DNA from: Atopsyche davidsoni
Lineage: Eukaryota > Arthropoda > Insecta > Trichoptera > Hydrobiosidae
NCBI GenBank assembly: GCA_022113835.1
Contig: JAILWY010000012.1
Span: 15,376,001 to 15,440,000, forward strand
Length of the DNA: 64,000 nt
Direction: 5' to 3'
The notes beneath the pieces are model-generated. The model was not told where the DNA came from. It made no database searches and worked only from the letters and a program-made list of their open reading frames with translations. Made by a program: the position numbers and the translations under genes. This document shows, one piece after another, positions 11,352 through 23,402 of the stretch (position 1 is the first letter of the stretch; each line of letters opens with the position of its first letter).

Positions 11352-14300
11352 GTTTGTAGTTTAAGCGCAAAAAAACCGTGTAATTCCTGTTTGTTATTTT
11401 CTTCGTCGAGCGGACACCGGAGAAACGAACAAAACCGCAATTTATCAAATGCATTCTAATTGCTTAAAACTACTTGCTCACCTGCCTATCTACCTCAAAA
11501 AGCTTTCAAGAGTAGATTGATTTATTAACATTTCATTCAGATAACGTAACTATATATTTTTTTTATTGAATTGACTTAAAAAAATAATTAAATATACTGT
11601 ACAATAAGATTGCACATGCCCTGTAAATTGTGTTTTCCTTGCATGGGAGATAGAAAGAGATTGAAAAGCTGCACCTGTCTCGCTCGCTGACCCGACTAAA
11701 TCTCATTCGCAACTTCCTACGCAATTGCAGGCAAAAAAGTAAGCACCTGTAGCTAAATTGCCAAATTGTTTTCATCACGGCAAAATCAAAAGTGCAATTT
11801 ATTTTAATTGTTTATTCGTTTAATTGCAATGTAGCCGACTTTTTCGCAATTTCATGTGTTCGTGTGTGAAAATTTTAAGACCTACGTACTATATGCATGC
11901 AAATTGATTTAATAAGATACAAGTTTTCATTATATATATAATTTTTTTTTTTTTTAATCAACGTTTTTATTTATTATTTTAGTATAAAATATATTTAAAA
12001 AAATATTATTAATATCGACACTACTTATAATTAAGCTCTGTCATAATATAAATATAAAGTTTTGTTATAGGTTAGTTAGATATTGTGATAAAGATGTAGT
12101 TTCGATCAAAGTAGTATGATTATAATTCATATGAGGGAATAATCAGAAAGTAGTCCATATTTTAAAAAAAGCTTAAGCACCTTTTTAATAAAAAAAAAAG
12201 CAGTAATTTTTCAAGTTTTTGCTTTTTTTATGTTATTTTGATGACTTGTTAAAATTTGACATTACTTGACTTAAATTTACAGTTACTACTTTATTAAATG
12301 TGTACTAAAAATTATCTAGGATTTTAATTATCATAGATTTATCAGTGCCTTGCTTTATGTGCTCGTTGTCTACACACTTAAAGCTTTTTTGAAACCGTGT
12401 CAAAATTATAAATGAATTATTTGATTTCACGTTCTTATTGTACCAATTAATATGATAAATGAAAATACGCATACAACGATTCGACCTTCAAGCTCACGTC
12501 CCTTCAGACAAAACTAAATTATATTGAATTGTGGCGTCAGAATTTTTTACAATGATTCTCTGTTTTTATTCGGGATTTATTACAATAATAAAATCAGTCT
12601 CGTTATTATCCATTTACACATTTAACCTCGAACGGGACCTATCCAAATTCACTGTAAATGTTAAGTTCCCGCATAAATTGGACTAATTTAAATAACTTCA
12701 AAAATATATAATTTGCATGCAATAATTTATGCCACTCAATTAAATTATAATCAAAGTTTTTCCACGCCTGCATACTTTAATGGCCGGCTCTATATTTGGT
12801 GCACGCAAGAGTTGCAGGAAGCCAGGCAAACGATTGTTTATGAATACATTGTGCATCTGAATTTATTGCACTTTTTATAGAGAGATGTTTATGACGTTCA
12901 AAGCGTTCGCTTCCTACTCATGCGGTGGAGATGCATCCAAAAAAATACATTTATGAAAGCAACAAAATAATTTATGGATATGCTTTCATCAATTTTAAAG
13001 ACACGCTGTCCCAACCTCCGCAAACTGATTCGGATAATATATTTTGGAACTTAAGCTCTCGCTTCTCAAATCAGTCATGATAGATTTTAACGAAAAGTCG
13101 ATTTAATTTTTATCTGTCTTTATTTAAACAGCAAATATGAAGAGCCAAAATGAGATTTCTAACATTCTTGTTTATGATTATTTTAGGTTTTGAAGGATTT
13201 CTTCGGAGCTTCTGAGTCTGAAGAAAGCATTGAAAATCAAAAGTTTTTATAAACCATTTTTGGTTATTTTTCGTTATCTCATACAAATTGTCATGGTAGA
13301 TTTAATATTTTAGGAAAGATAAGCGTCATTGCCATAACAGACCATAGCCTGGAGCTAAACGTTGCGTTGGTGCTAGTATTTTGTCCAGAATGAGTAACGC
13401 ACGCATGTGATTACGACTGCTAGGCTGACCTAATGTGTGAAGAGTGCCCACTGTAGGTCTCTTTCTTTTGCTCAATACATCTCCGAGGCGTATGTCGCAG
13501 AAGCACTCCAGAAATAAATAAATTTTAAGAGCTACATTGAGATTTAACTGCACCGTAAAACTCATCGAAAATTATTCATCACTATTCATAATATAACACA
13601 TCACTATGCACTTTTATTAAAATAATCTTATATATTAGGTCTTATATATTAAAAAAAGTAAAATAAATATATTTCAATTCAAGGCCATATAATCAACAAA
13701 ATTTATATCCGATTTTTTTCAAAATATAATATATCACACTTTTTGGATTTAAAATAGTGATTATTTTTTAGCAATGATCTCGTTGTATTCCTTAGCAATT
13801 TTTCATAATACCAAATATTTGCAATAGGAAATTATCGATGTCCAATAACGACGTGCCTCAAATAGACCTTGGCTACGATAAGTGGCAAATAGCAAATCAC
13901 TCAAGTAATCTTTACTAAGTGAAAAAAACTCAAAATGCAGTTTATGTATTGTGACAATAAAAGAAAAATGCAAAAAGTAAGTCTAGTCTCAAACAATTTG
14001 TCAAATGTTATTGCCGTCTATCCTAATTAAAAAACTGCGTATCAGTGTAAGATTTTATATGGACCCTATTATATGTGTCAGTGCTAATATGCATATAAAA
14101 ACAAAACTGTTCAATCAACTTCACCTAGAAACCTACTGAATAAAAACAAATTTATAAAAAATATAAAACAAGAAGCATTCGTTGTCTCGTACTAGAATAA
14201 ATTTGATCAGTAATTATGTATAGACCAGTTGATTAAAAAGACGTAGGTGTCAGTCTGCGGCGCTGGCTTGTGACTGATTTTCGGTATGTCCAATTAGAAA

Positions 14301-16080
14301 AGAAATGATGATGATTTCTCCATGTGTCCACGCAGGACGAGGTATACAACAAGTTGAATCATCTTGTATGAGCGTGTTGCGTAACCCGCGAGTACGTGCT
14401 CACTTGTTCTACATTGAGATGTCTATGAAACCGAATTGGATACGTACGATGATTATGGCAAAGAATCTCCCGGTTGTACAAGTCGATTTTGTAATTATTT
14501 TTTAAATTATCGATTGAAAAGCCATAATCGCTGGTGAGTTAAAAAAAAACTCGTTTTCTTTAGCGTGGAGACAAATTGAGGACATCTTTAAGTCGCAGAT
14601 AAAATTTTTACCATTTTAATTTGTCTTACATATTTTTTGTTGATGGTGATGATTTAATTTTCTGTCGTTACCTTGCATGCATATTAGTGCCATTTTTTTA
14701 ATCTTTTGTGTTGTGTAAGGTGTCACATTAATACATATGCCATGCTGATGTCACACGGTGCTGTGCGTGAACCAAGACGGCTGATCAAATTACAAAAGTC
14801 GTCTTCTAATGCATTATGTTTTTATTGTTGTTCAATCATTTACATATTTTTCATTTTATGTCTTTTGGTCTTTTGGATTTTTATTGGTATAATATTTTTA
14901 AAATCCCTTTAAAATGTCAAAAATTACCAACAATCTATTTAACAATATTATGGAATCTTCTGGCGTCAATTTGGGTACAGTTATAAAAAACTTTCCATTG
15001 AGTTTAATATCGTATAATGTCACATAAAATATACAATTTTAATTATTAATGTTTTATTAGATAACTTCGGGAACATGATGTTAATTTTACCAATAGAGTA
15101 GAGTCTCGGTACTGACCCTGTCACTACAAATAATATTAATACATGCTTAGTCGTGCAACTATTTCACACAAAATGCAAGCCTGCACATGCTACTTGTGGC
15201 GAGACATGTGCTTGTTGTGGATTACATCCGATTTTTATGTATTGCCATGAGACATTGCATATTATATTCCCACCATCCCGCGGAATATCTTCTCACACTG
15301 TCATATAAACATTTACACTTGGATGAAAAATCAGAAAGCTAAACCTAACATCATCATAATTATTTACACAAATATGCACAGTCTACTAGCAGACTACGAA
15401 AATAATATTTACTTCTAGCGTTTTTATTTTATTGTTTTGGTTTTCATGAATATGGAGTATGATTTTATCACCATTACGTTAATAAAATATTGGAAAAAAG
15501 CATGGTCAATATAAAGAACAAAACATCTGCAGTTTATCCACTGCTGGACTATGTACTCAACACGTTAGCAATTGTTATCAAAAATCTACAACTCTTGCCA
15601 GGTGAGTTAGTAAATGCCAGCGGTGTATACTAGTTTTTTTAATTGTGCATAAAATTTTAAACACTAAATACAAAATTCAAATAGTAAATTAATAATATGC
15701 TCATAAAATAGAAAAACCAATGGATATTATATTCCACTCAAATTAATTTGACAGTGTTTATTTTACAACAACAACGCGATTTTTTTAATATTTTTAAAAT
15801 TAAAATCAAGGCCATGCAGTGAATTTTGTTTACTTTATTATTATATTTATTCTATTACTAATCCACCACGAGTATGCAGATAAATAGTTGAATTAATATT
15901 GTGGCAGTACTGAAGTACTCGTATTGTCGCATTTGCTTTCTAATTTACAGGTATATTTAAAAAATTCAAATTTACATAATTTTAAAAGAAAATTTTTTAA
16001 TTTAAAAAAGTGATTGATAAACAAACCAAAAAATATTTAAAATAAATTCCACATGGTTTAATATGTTATACAGAACTAAT
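11352..16080. other. AT-rich noncoding with weak islands
   Basis: No gene recognised. Mildly GC-richer patches lie at about 11600-11760, 12780-12960, 13320-13560 and 14240-14500. A possible acceptor-like CAG at about 14335 is followed by only about 11 open codons and is not called. The short frames here show no domains. Confidence 0.5.
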
Positions 16081-16082
16081 TG

Positions 16083-16262
16083 TCATATCTGAGAATGATC
16101 GCGGGTCCTCTTGGTCACTGAGTAGCTGAGGTAACGATGCAGTCTCCCTCGAATCAGGTCAATCGGTACTGCATAGCACAAAGTTGAGTCGAAGAATCGT
16201 GGGAAGTCCTTCGTCCAGTAGTGATACGATAAGGCTGACTCATCAACAGAAGCTACACCTAT
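16083..16262 (-). other. unrecognised 60-codon open segment, coding-like
   Basis: On the minus strand a frame ending in TGA (complement of 16083-16085) stays open for about 60 codons through a patch clearly richer in G+C than its neighbours. Its translation contains the segments YHYWTKDFPRFFDS and YAVPIDLIRG, which look protein-like (aromatic residues, balanced charge). It has no ATG and an AG that could be a splice acceptor lies just upstream in a weak context. I do not recognise the family. It could be the end of an old transposon protein, a host exon or a chance frame. Confidence 0.3.
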
Positions 16263-17573
16263 ATGTAAATTTTTAGTATTTAGACGTTCACTTAAAACGT
16301 TTTTGTTTTGAAATAAAATGACTTCGTTGGATTAATTTGTTTGGATTATTTTTTTTAGATAAGATTAACTTGTCAAAAAAATATATTCACTAAATAAAAG
16401 CAATTTTTTAAACAGTAGTTGTTAAGTTAATAAGAAATTTGATCATAACGATTATAAAATAAATAATTATCATTATATTTTTACTAAATTTTGACAATTT
16501 AGATTTGGTAAAGAGTATCCATTACATTTGGTTTAAATTATCTGTCAACGTACAGGCATTATATCTCACAACAGATGTCCATAATAGAGCAACAATTATA
16601 TTCTAAACTCAATCTTATTTAAAAGCTTTTAAAACCACTATCCTCATATTCTGAGAAAACTAACTTAGTTCAAAACGACCCATCAACTTTTATATTATTT
16701 TATGCTTTTAGTTTAAAAAAATGTTTTATACGATTTGTTTTAGAAAATTTATCAAAAGTATATCATGTTACAGCTGATCTTGGCCAATGATCACTGTGCG
16801 ACTCCCATTCTGTAAATATTCATAATATTTGCCCTTGAGTTGAACTTGATCGTGAAAACAGCGCCTCTTTAATCAATAAATCACTCTGACGTCACCATCA
16901 TGAGATTAGAATCAAAATAATTATCACCACGTAGACGCTGTCCAGTTAAGTCTGTTATATAATTCTCTAGCTTAGGCGCGTAAAGCGAAACTGGATGAAT
17001 ACTATTTAAATATATTTTTAATTTTTGATTAAATTGTAATAAAAACATATTTATTATAAATATTGTCTTATTAAAACTATATATTCTAAACATTTGATAA
17101 GTAAGTGTTAAAAGTTATTGAATAAAAAATTATGTAAAAAAATGTGAAAAAGATAAGCTACAAATAAGACTAAGTTTTCCTAAGTTTTGGATATTTATTT
17201 AAATGAGTAACTTCGTAATGATTTTTTTAATATAAGTACTAGACCTTTTACATAAATATTTTAATAAGTAGCAAAAAAACTCAATCTCCCACAGCTATAT
17301 AAATACTTATAACGCGACAAACTTTGCAAGCAATTCTAATGAGATTTCTATGATCATCAAAATTCAGTATGGACTAGTTAAATATAAAATTGTCATCCTC
17401 TTTTAGATAAATGCTTTTATGCATAATTAATAATCATCACTGTGATTAAAATCGTTCTCTTAGTTGTATTAGAAAATCTGTTCAAAGAAAAATTTATTGT
17501 AAAATACATATACGCAGAATTTTTTATTCTTATATATTATATATATAGAATAAAAATATTATATATATATATA
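16263..17573. other. AT-rich noncoding with one CRE
   Basis: No genes. A perfect TGACGTCA lies at 16887-16894. Short TA-rich tracts occur at about 17530-17575, just before the mariner element. Confidence 0.55.
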
Positions 17574-17686
17574 TAGGGTGTCCCAAAATTAACGCAAGAT
17601 TTGAATTTGTCGCCATTTATGCAGTAAAGTTTTGGGAACACTTAAAAAAAACCAATTTGACTGCTGACAGTTTAGGGCTAGTAAAA

Positions 17687-17800
17687 ATGGAGCGTTATAC
17701 GATAGAACAACGTGTCTTCATTATTGAACAATATTTCAAAAATAATGAAAGCTTGGCAGCCGCAGTTCGAAAATTTCACACAAAATATGGTCGGAATAGT
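17687..17800 (+). pseudogene. mariner transposase N-terminal fragment, forward piece
   Basis: ATG at 17687 opens a 38-codon match to the start of mariner-type transposases, with the segments MERYTIEQRVFIIEQYF and [18 protein letters not shown]. In the family this region is the first helix-turn-helix that binds the terminal inverted repeat. The homology stops at the serine encoded just before 17801, where the sequence switches to the complementary strand of the same gene. The product is therefore a fragment with no catalytic domain. Confidence 0.8.
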
Positions 17801-17807
17801 TTTTTAG

Positions 17808-18142
17808 CTTCGTCTCTCTTCGCTGTGCATGGTCATTAGGCTTCAGTTCTTGTGTTAATTGAATTTTGTAAGCATGGAGACAGATCTTTAGTTAGTATAC
17901 GCTGTAGAAAGCTTCTTGAAATTTGCAATTCTTGTCCACGACGCCAAATTGAGGTTCCTGGATTGTCACCGACACTCTTACGCACTGCTTCGATATTGAC
18001 ATTTGAACGGCTTGTTTTTGGACGACCAGTGTGTTTAGCGTCTCCAACGAAGTCTCCCTGAATTTTTCAATTAATCTCTTCACAATTTAAAATACTATTC
18101 CGACCATATTTTGTATGAAATTTTCGAACTGCGGCTGCCAAT
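17808..18142 (-). pseudogene. mariner transposase N-terminal fragment, inverted piece
   Basis: Reading the minus strand from 18142 gives [16 protein letters not shown], then after a frameshift a stretch with [29 protein letters not shown], then ISRSFLQRIL and, after another frameshift, HAYKIQLTQELKPNDHAQRR. These are the hinge (GRPK) and second helix-turn-helix regions typical of mariner-like transposases. At least two frameshifts and an in-frame stop show decay. It overlaps in family position with the forward piece, so the element is a head-to-head fold-back of one gene end. Confidence 0.75.
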
Positions 18143-18217
18143 TTTTTTTAAGTGTTCTCAAAACTTTGCTGCAAAAATGGCGACAAATTCAAATCTTGGG
18201 TTAATTTTGGGACAGCC

Positions 18218-18395
<178 letters not shown>

Positions 18396-18700
18396 TGGTA
18401 ATGTATATTCTCCAGTTCCCCGCATCCCTGCTGTCCACATGTTATTATTGTGTCCCGCATTATGTAAGCGCGGCGCGTTGTGTTGTGTAACGCGGTTTTT
18501 TCCTGAACACTTGTCCGCATGTGCCGCTCGGTCGCAAAGCTCCCGATGTTATTTATGTGCGAAGCTCCGATGCATGCTGAAGGTCGCGCCTCTGCATGTG
18601 TCAAACTGACACCCCAGCGGTCGTTGATACATCATAAAATGCTCGTTGCCGCTTCGGCAATGTAGTCGCTCCGCTGCAACTTCGTCTGCAGTGCGCTTTT
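18396..18700. other. GC-richer island
   Basis: A CG-rich block between AT-rich flanks. Minus-strand frames of 96 and 148 codons run from here into the TA tract and are artefacts of that repeat. No domain is seen. Possible conserved noncoding element. Confidence 0.35.
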
Positions 18701-19355
18701 CACAATGGCACATTTTTTTTTATATTCGGAGAGAATATCACGAGTTCCCGATAATATGCCCAGAGTTGTACTAAAAGACCACAGATTGAAATGGTTCCCA
18801 AAAAAAATAGCTGAGATCATTAAATTCCATTAAAAAAATTAATTTTAGTATTTAGCTTCGTTAAGCTGAAAAAAAATACAAAAACACTCAATGTATTTTT
18901 TTATAGTATTCTCTAGTTGTTAACTAATCATATTTGCTATAAATATACAGTTTTTAAATCTTTACTTCTTCCGTGAATTCTGTGCATAAAAAATACGAGA
19001 GATTTTTTTTTTTAAGTATACAGGTTAGACTCAACCTTTATATTATATTTACCTTATGGTTATATTTATGTCAAAGCTATTGAATTTTGAGCTTTATTTA
19101 TCAGCCTGAAGGTCGGGCGCTTTCATATGTTTTGTATATAATAAAATTCCAATATTTTTAAGTTTAATATTACTCTTTTTTAATTTGAGTTTTCAAAGGA
19201 TGTTTTACGTCATATGGTCTTAACGTGACAAATATTGTAGTATAGGTTTCAAAACTTGCTAAATTCTAAAGCCTCCTAAAATACATTTAATATGTATTTT
19301 TCTACATACTATATGTGTGTTCGTATGTAAGTTTTAACAAAATCGTAAATAAATC
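18701..19355. other. AT-rich noncoding
   Basis: No recognisable feature. Confidence 0.6.
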
Positions 19356-19449
19356 AACTATCACAGTAGTTTATTTTTTGTTTTAAATGTTTTTCTAAAT
19401 TAATATTTAGAAAAACATTTAAAACAAAAAATAAACTACTGTGATAGTT
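19356..19449. repeat. perfect 45-bp-arm hairpin
   Basis: Arms 19356-19400 and 19405-19449 are exact reverse complements around a 4-base loop TAAT. Perfect identity over 45 bp implies recent origin or maintenance. No protein and no clear target duplication. It may be a fold-back element, a hairpin RNA source or a replication-slip product. Confidence 0.85.
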
Positions 19450-19577
19450 TTAAAATCTTAATATAATTATTAAGTTATCTTAATATAATTATTAAGTTAT
19501 TTAAAATCTTAATATAATTAAAAATAAACTACTGTGATAGTTTTAAAATCTTAATATAATTATTAAGATTTTAAAAT
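19426..19577. repeat. nested AT-rich minisatellite next to the hairpin
   Basis: After the hairpin, the word TTAATATAATTATTAAG recurs several times, and a longer block (ATAAACTACTGTGATAG plus TTTTAAAATC) from the hairpin arm is repeated at about 19524-19552. The array looks like stepwise duplication of the right hairpin arm and its flank. Confidence 0.8.
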
Positions 19578-22300
19578 CATATAAATTCTTTAGTTTTTAT
19601 TTGCTGTCTTTAATTGACTAGCAAAAAAAAAAAAAAAATTTCGGTCGGTTTAAAAAACGTAAATGTTAAATTTATTTTCATCGCAAACAAGTATATCATT
19701 ATCGCATTTTAATAATTAATTATCTGAAAAATATTTCTTGTATCCGGTACTCATTACGTGCTTTTTATGTATATTTTTGTATGTTAATGCGCTACAAATA
19801 ATTATCAAAGTAGAATTCTTTTCTCTGCATCTTTTTTGCGTCGACTAAATAAAAAAAATTATCAAAACACGACATTGAGTGTGGTGCCTCTAGTTAGGTG
19901 TCTAAAGTGGCCTTAAATAATTTATAATTTATGTAAAAAAGTTGGCCAGTAAAATTACAGGATCTAATGGCTTCTAAATACATTCGCTGCTACAAGAGTG
20001 CATCCATTAACATGAATTACCACCAAAGCCATATAAAAAGTGCAGTCATACAAAAACACTGCAGCTAGTAATTTTATTTGCAACCAAAGGAAAATTTTCT
20101 TTCTAATTATTTGTTGCTTTTTTTATAAACACATTAACAAGTATTGGATCAGGGACAATGCTTTTTGCAGTCATTAAATTGCTTCCTACCTACTTACTCT
20201 TCCGTAGTTTTTAGTTTTTTTTTTACCCTTCAAGAATTTACAATCATTATGAGATATTCAATAAATTTAAATACTTTTGCAGTAGAAATTTATTTATCAG
20301 AATTTCTAAACTTATTTCGTGTGAGTATCTTGATTGCTAAACCATATCCGTTGGTTAGAGCTCTCTCGTTATGGGTCCGTTACTGTATCTCTGCCAACAA
20401 GGAACAAAACGACAAGACCTAAATCAATGGACGCGGCTTTACACCCAATAAGATAACAGTCAAAAAACCATATAAATCACATTAAATATATTATAAAAAT
20501 TGAAATCAATACACTTTATAAATCGGTATTCATTTTTAATTATTTGAAAAATATTTTTTTTAATTTCAATCAATTCAATATAACTATATTCAATCAATAA
20601 ATAAATAATAAACCAGTTTTGATTATATTTTTTACGATTTTTTAATCCGCTCTATGCAAGCCATGCAGATATTATAAAATTTATGTTCTTAGAAGTAAGA
20701 ATAATTTAATTAATTAATAGAAATGTCTTTTAATTTATTCGATCTGTCTTGTTTACCTGCTAAATTTAATAGTTGGGATGTGTTTTATTTAAGTTGATAA
20801 AATCTTAAATAATTAAATGTGATATTTAAATAATAAAATATTTCATTAATTATGAATCGTATTTTAAAAGTATTTCAAATTTTTACTTTAAAAATCAATA
20901 CATGCATTTCAACTTTTTTATTTTGTGACATTTAAAAAATGTCCCATATTTGACATCATTGTTTTAAAAACACTTTTACTTTTTGATATATTTATTAAAC
21001 TACTCTTTTTGTTAAAATATAAATAAAATAAGCACTATCGTTGCCATTAAATGGTTAGCTTGTCCTGTCGTTAAAGCCTCGGCACTATCATTTTAAAAAT
21101 TGTATCTATGTCACAATCTTATCCCAAACGTTTCAGCATTATTATCTATTCATAGTCGAATCAATGTTTTCTGTGTATTGCTGTAAATAACATATTATCT
21201 ACAAAAATAAAACGATGCACTAGTCAATTATAAATTCTTCGCAACTTCAATTTTAGTACAAGCCTTCAAATTCTGTTGTTGCGTAAGACAAAATATACTT
21301 GATCGTATATAAAATTAGGCAGGTAAATGATCGAAATACGATATAAGTTCATAGTAAATTACACAACACAATAACAACCGTATCAGGTCAAAGTGAAACT
21401 GGCACAAGCCTCTTCGTGAGTGAATTTGTTATCGAATCGTGGATTTCTAAGAAGGATCTGTTCTCAATCTATAAAAAAATAAGTATACGATCGTTTTTAT
21501 GTCTTAAAATAATAAAAATCTACAAGTCATTCTAAAATAGTTGGATAAATTTATTATTTTTATTCAATAGTATTTATATGTTGGGAAATATGGTGAGCTG
21601 TATTTTGAACAGTGACAGTAGCGCATTTCTAATAAATTTTAATTAATTTGTACGGATTTGGCTATCGTGTATCGGTGCATAATGTTTATTCATGACTACG
21701 GAAAAAAAATGTTTTATTTTATCGAGATAAGAGAAACGTTATTTATAGCCAATCTTGTTACGCAAGCAAGTGACATAAATAGTAAAGGATCAAAACATCA
21801 TATACGGACATTCAGATCAATTTACACCCCAAAATAGTTAATTAAAGTCAACAATTAAAATCTGGCCTTGTAAACATTTTTAGAAATGAACTTTTATCTC
21901 TCTTATACCAATGTAATATCTCTAATTTTATGTTATGCAAAGTTATGCGAAACTGTCATCTATAATATATGTATATACTAAACACCCAATCTATTTTTAA
22001 TCAACATCAAGAGAATTCGAAATTTTTGTCCTCAATTTTGACAATTTTTCTAATCAGCTCCTGAAAAGATCACAAAATTTGTGCAATGACGTGCATGTAA
22101 ACTGGAATGATGGGGTACAAGCAATATTTTCTAATGCAAAATTTTTTTTTTGTCTTTTTTGTGTTTAATATTATAAAAAACTTTTATATATGCAAATAAA
22201 AATATTGCATTATTTTATTAAAAAAAAATTTATATCTTCAATTGTCCAAAGACGATCTCGCAACATTGAAAGCTCTGGTTTTTTTTTTAAATTGAATCTT
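19578..22300. other. AT-rich noncoding
   Basis: An A run occurs at about 19623-19638. The 92-codon plus frame at 20144-20422 has no recognisable domain. No mobile element recognised. Confidence 0.55.
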
Positions 22301-22720
22301 TAATTTTATTCTAAATATTCTAAGGCTGTGGCAACCCTAATAGACGAGCGTGGTTTATATAAGTTTTTTTTTTGACTTTCGTTTAAAAAGCCGATGCGCG
22401 CAATGTGGCCGCCAAGGTCATCGCATCCTCCATCTCCGCCGCCGCTGGCTGCACTCGGAGAGAAAAAAAAACATTTTGTCATGTCGGCAGTGCGGCGTGA
22501 AAATTTACATTCATTATCAGATCGATACAAAAACCGGCGGCGGTCTTTGATAATTTTTAGGCTTATTTATCGCGGAGACGTTTTCACTTTCGACGCAGCT
22601 CGGGTAGTCATTTATCATTTCCTTTGAGGGAACAGAGCTTGCATACAAATGTGTGTCGTCTTTGGCGTGTGGCCTTTTGTGCGTTTCAGGTGCAGCCAGT
22701 ACTTTTTGTGTAAGATTTAA
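22301..22720. promoter_or_regulatory. GC-richer island, enhancer- or Polycomb-element-like
   Basis: A marked composition change, with a Pho/YY1-like GGCCGCCAAGG-type word near 22407 and GAGAG at about 22459. Three overlapping short frames on both strands show no domain and are shadows of composition. A regulatory role is inferred only from composition and these short words. Confidence 0.3.
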
Positions 22721-22798
22721 TTTAGACCAAATATATAATGAATAAACTATTTCTATTGCCGGTCAATCCTTTGTATGGTGGCCCTAAAGCCTCTAAAC

Positions 22799-23269
22799 CA
22801 CTGGTTCCCAAAGTGGTCGATGATGGCGAAAAATTAAATTGGAGGTCCACGAACTATAAATGGGGGTCTACGAGAGGGGATCCCATTTAAGCAGGTTATC
22901 ACCAAAATTTAGGCATTCCATAAATGTCATAATTGAGATTTGTCACAGATTGAACCTATGTACTTACATAATAATACTGTTAATCCTGCATTATGGACTA
23001 TTGCAAGAAAGTTTTTAATAGTTTTTCCATTTTTATATTACATGTAAAAGGGTTTCAGTGTAGTTGTCAACCTTCTTACAAAAAAAAAGAAATAGTTATT
23101 CAATGTTTACAAACCGACATAAAATATGGCGCACCTGTATATCAGATGTCAAAAAATGTGTTTGAAGATGATGAATTTGCAAAAATTCAATATTAGCAAG
23201 GCAGGGGTCTACGAAAAACAGGTATACTCGACAAGGGGTCGAAGGGATAAAATAGTTTGGGAACCTATG
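22799..23269. mobile_element. hAT-like non-autonomous element
   Basis: The left end CACTGGTTCCCAAAGTGG and the complement of the right end CATAGGTTCCCAAACTAT share the core GGTTCCCAAA typical of many hAT termini. The flanking octamers CTCTAAAC and CTTCAACC match at five of eight positions, which fits a decayed 8-bp duplication. Internal repeats GGTCTACGA occur near both ends. No transposase is present in the 471 bp. Confidence 0.55.
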
Positions 23270-23299
23270 CTTCAACCGATTCGCAACAAATCGTGGCAC

Positions 23300-23393
23300 C
23301 GACTTGCAGCTAGCCAATAGCGTCTCTTTATTTTGGGTGTTCTTTTATGGTTTTGTCTAAGTAAATGTAGGACGCTATTGGCTTGCTGCAAGT
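23300..23393. mobile_element. small inverted-repeat element (MITE), copy A
   Basis: Arms of about 23 bp at both ends share GCCAATAGCGTC and its complement with one or two mismatches. The arms and the internal TTTTGGGTGTTCTTTT segment match a second copy at 57464-57583 in inverse orientation. It lies 31 bp after the hAT-like element. Superfamily not determined. Confidence 0.6.
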
Positions 23394-23402
23394 TCAATGT
23401 CG

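Larger units (their letters stand above)
17576..18217. mobile_element. mariner/Tc1-like remnant with internal inversion
   Basis: Two inverted arms of about 76 bp (17576-17651 and 18142-18217) begin GGGTGTCCCAAAATTAACG and its near-complement, and TA dinucleotides lie at the edges, as in the IS630-Tc1-mariner superfamily. Between them are two pieces of the transposase N-terminal helix-turn-helix region facing each other. The element is only 642 bp long and lacks the catalytic DDE/D region, so it is non-autonomous. Confidence 0.8.

Noticed and set aside
14305..14505. 66-codon frame and acceptor-like CCACGCAG at about 14335
   Set aside because: The frame after the putative acceptor ends after about 11 codons and the tract is a weak pyrimidine run; no known domain.
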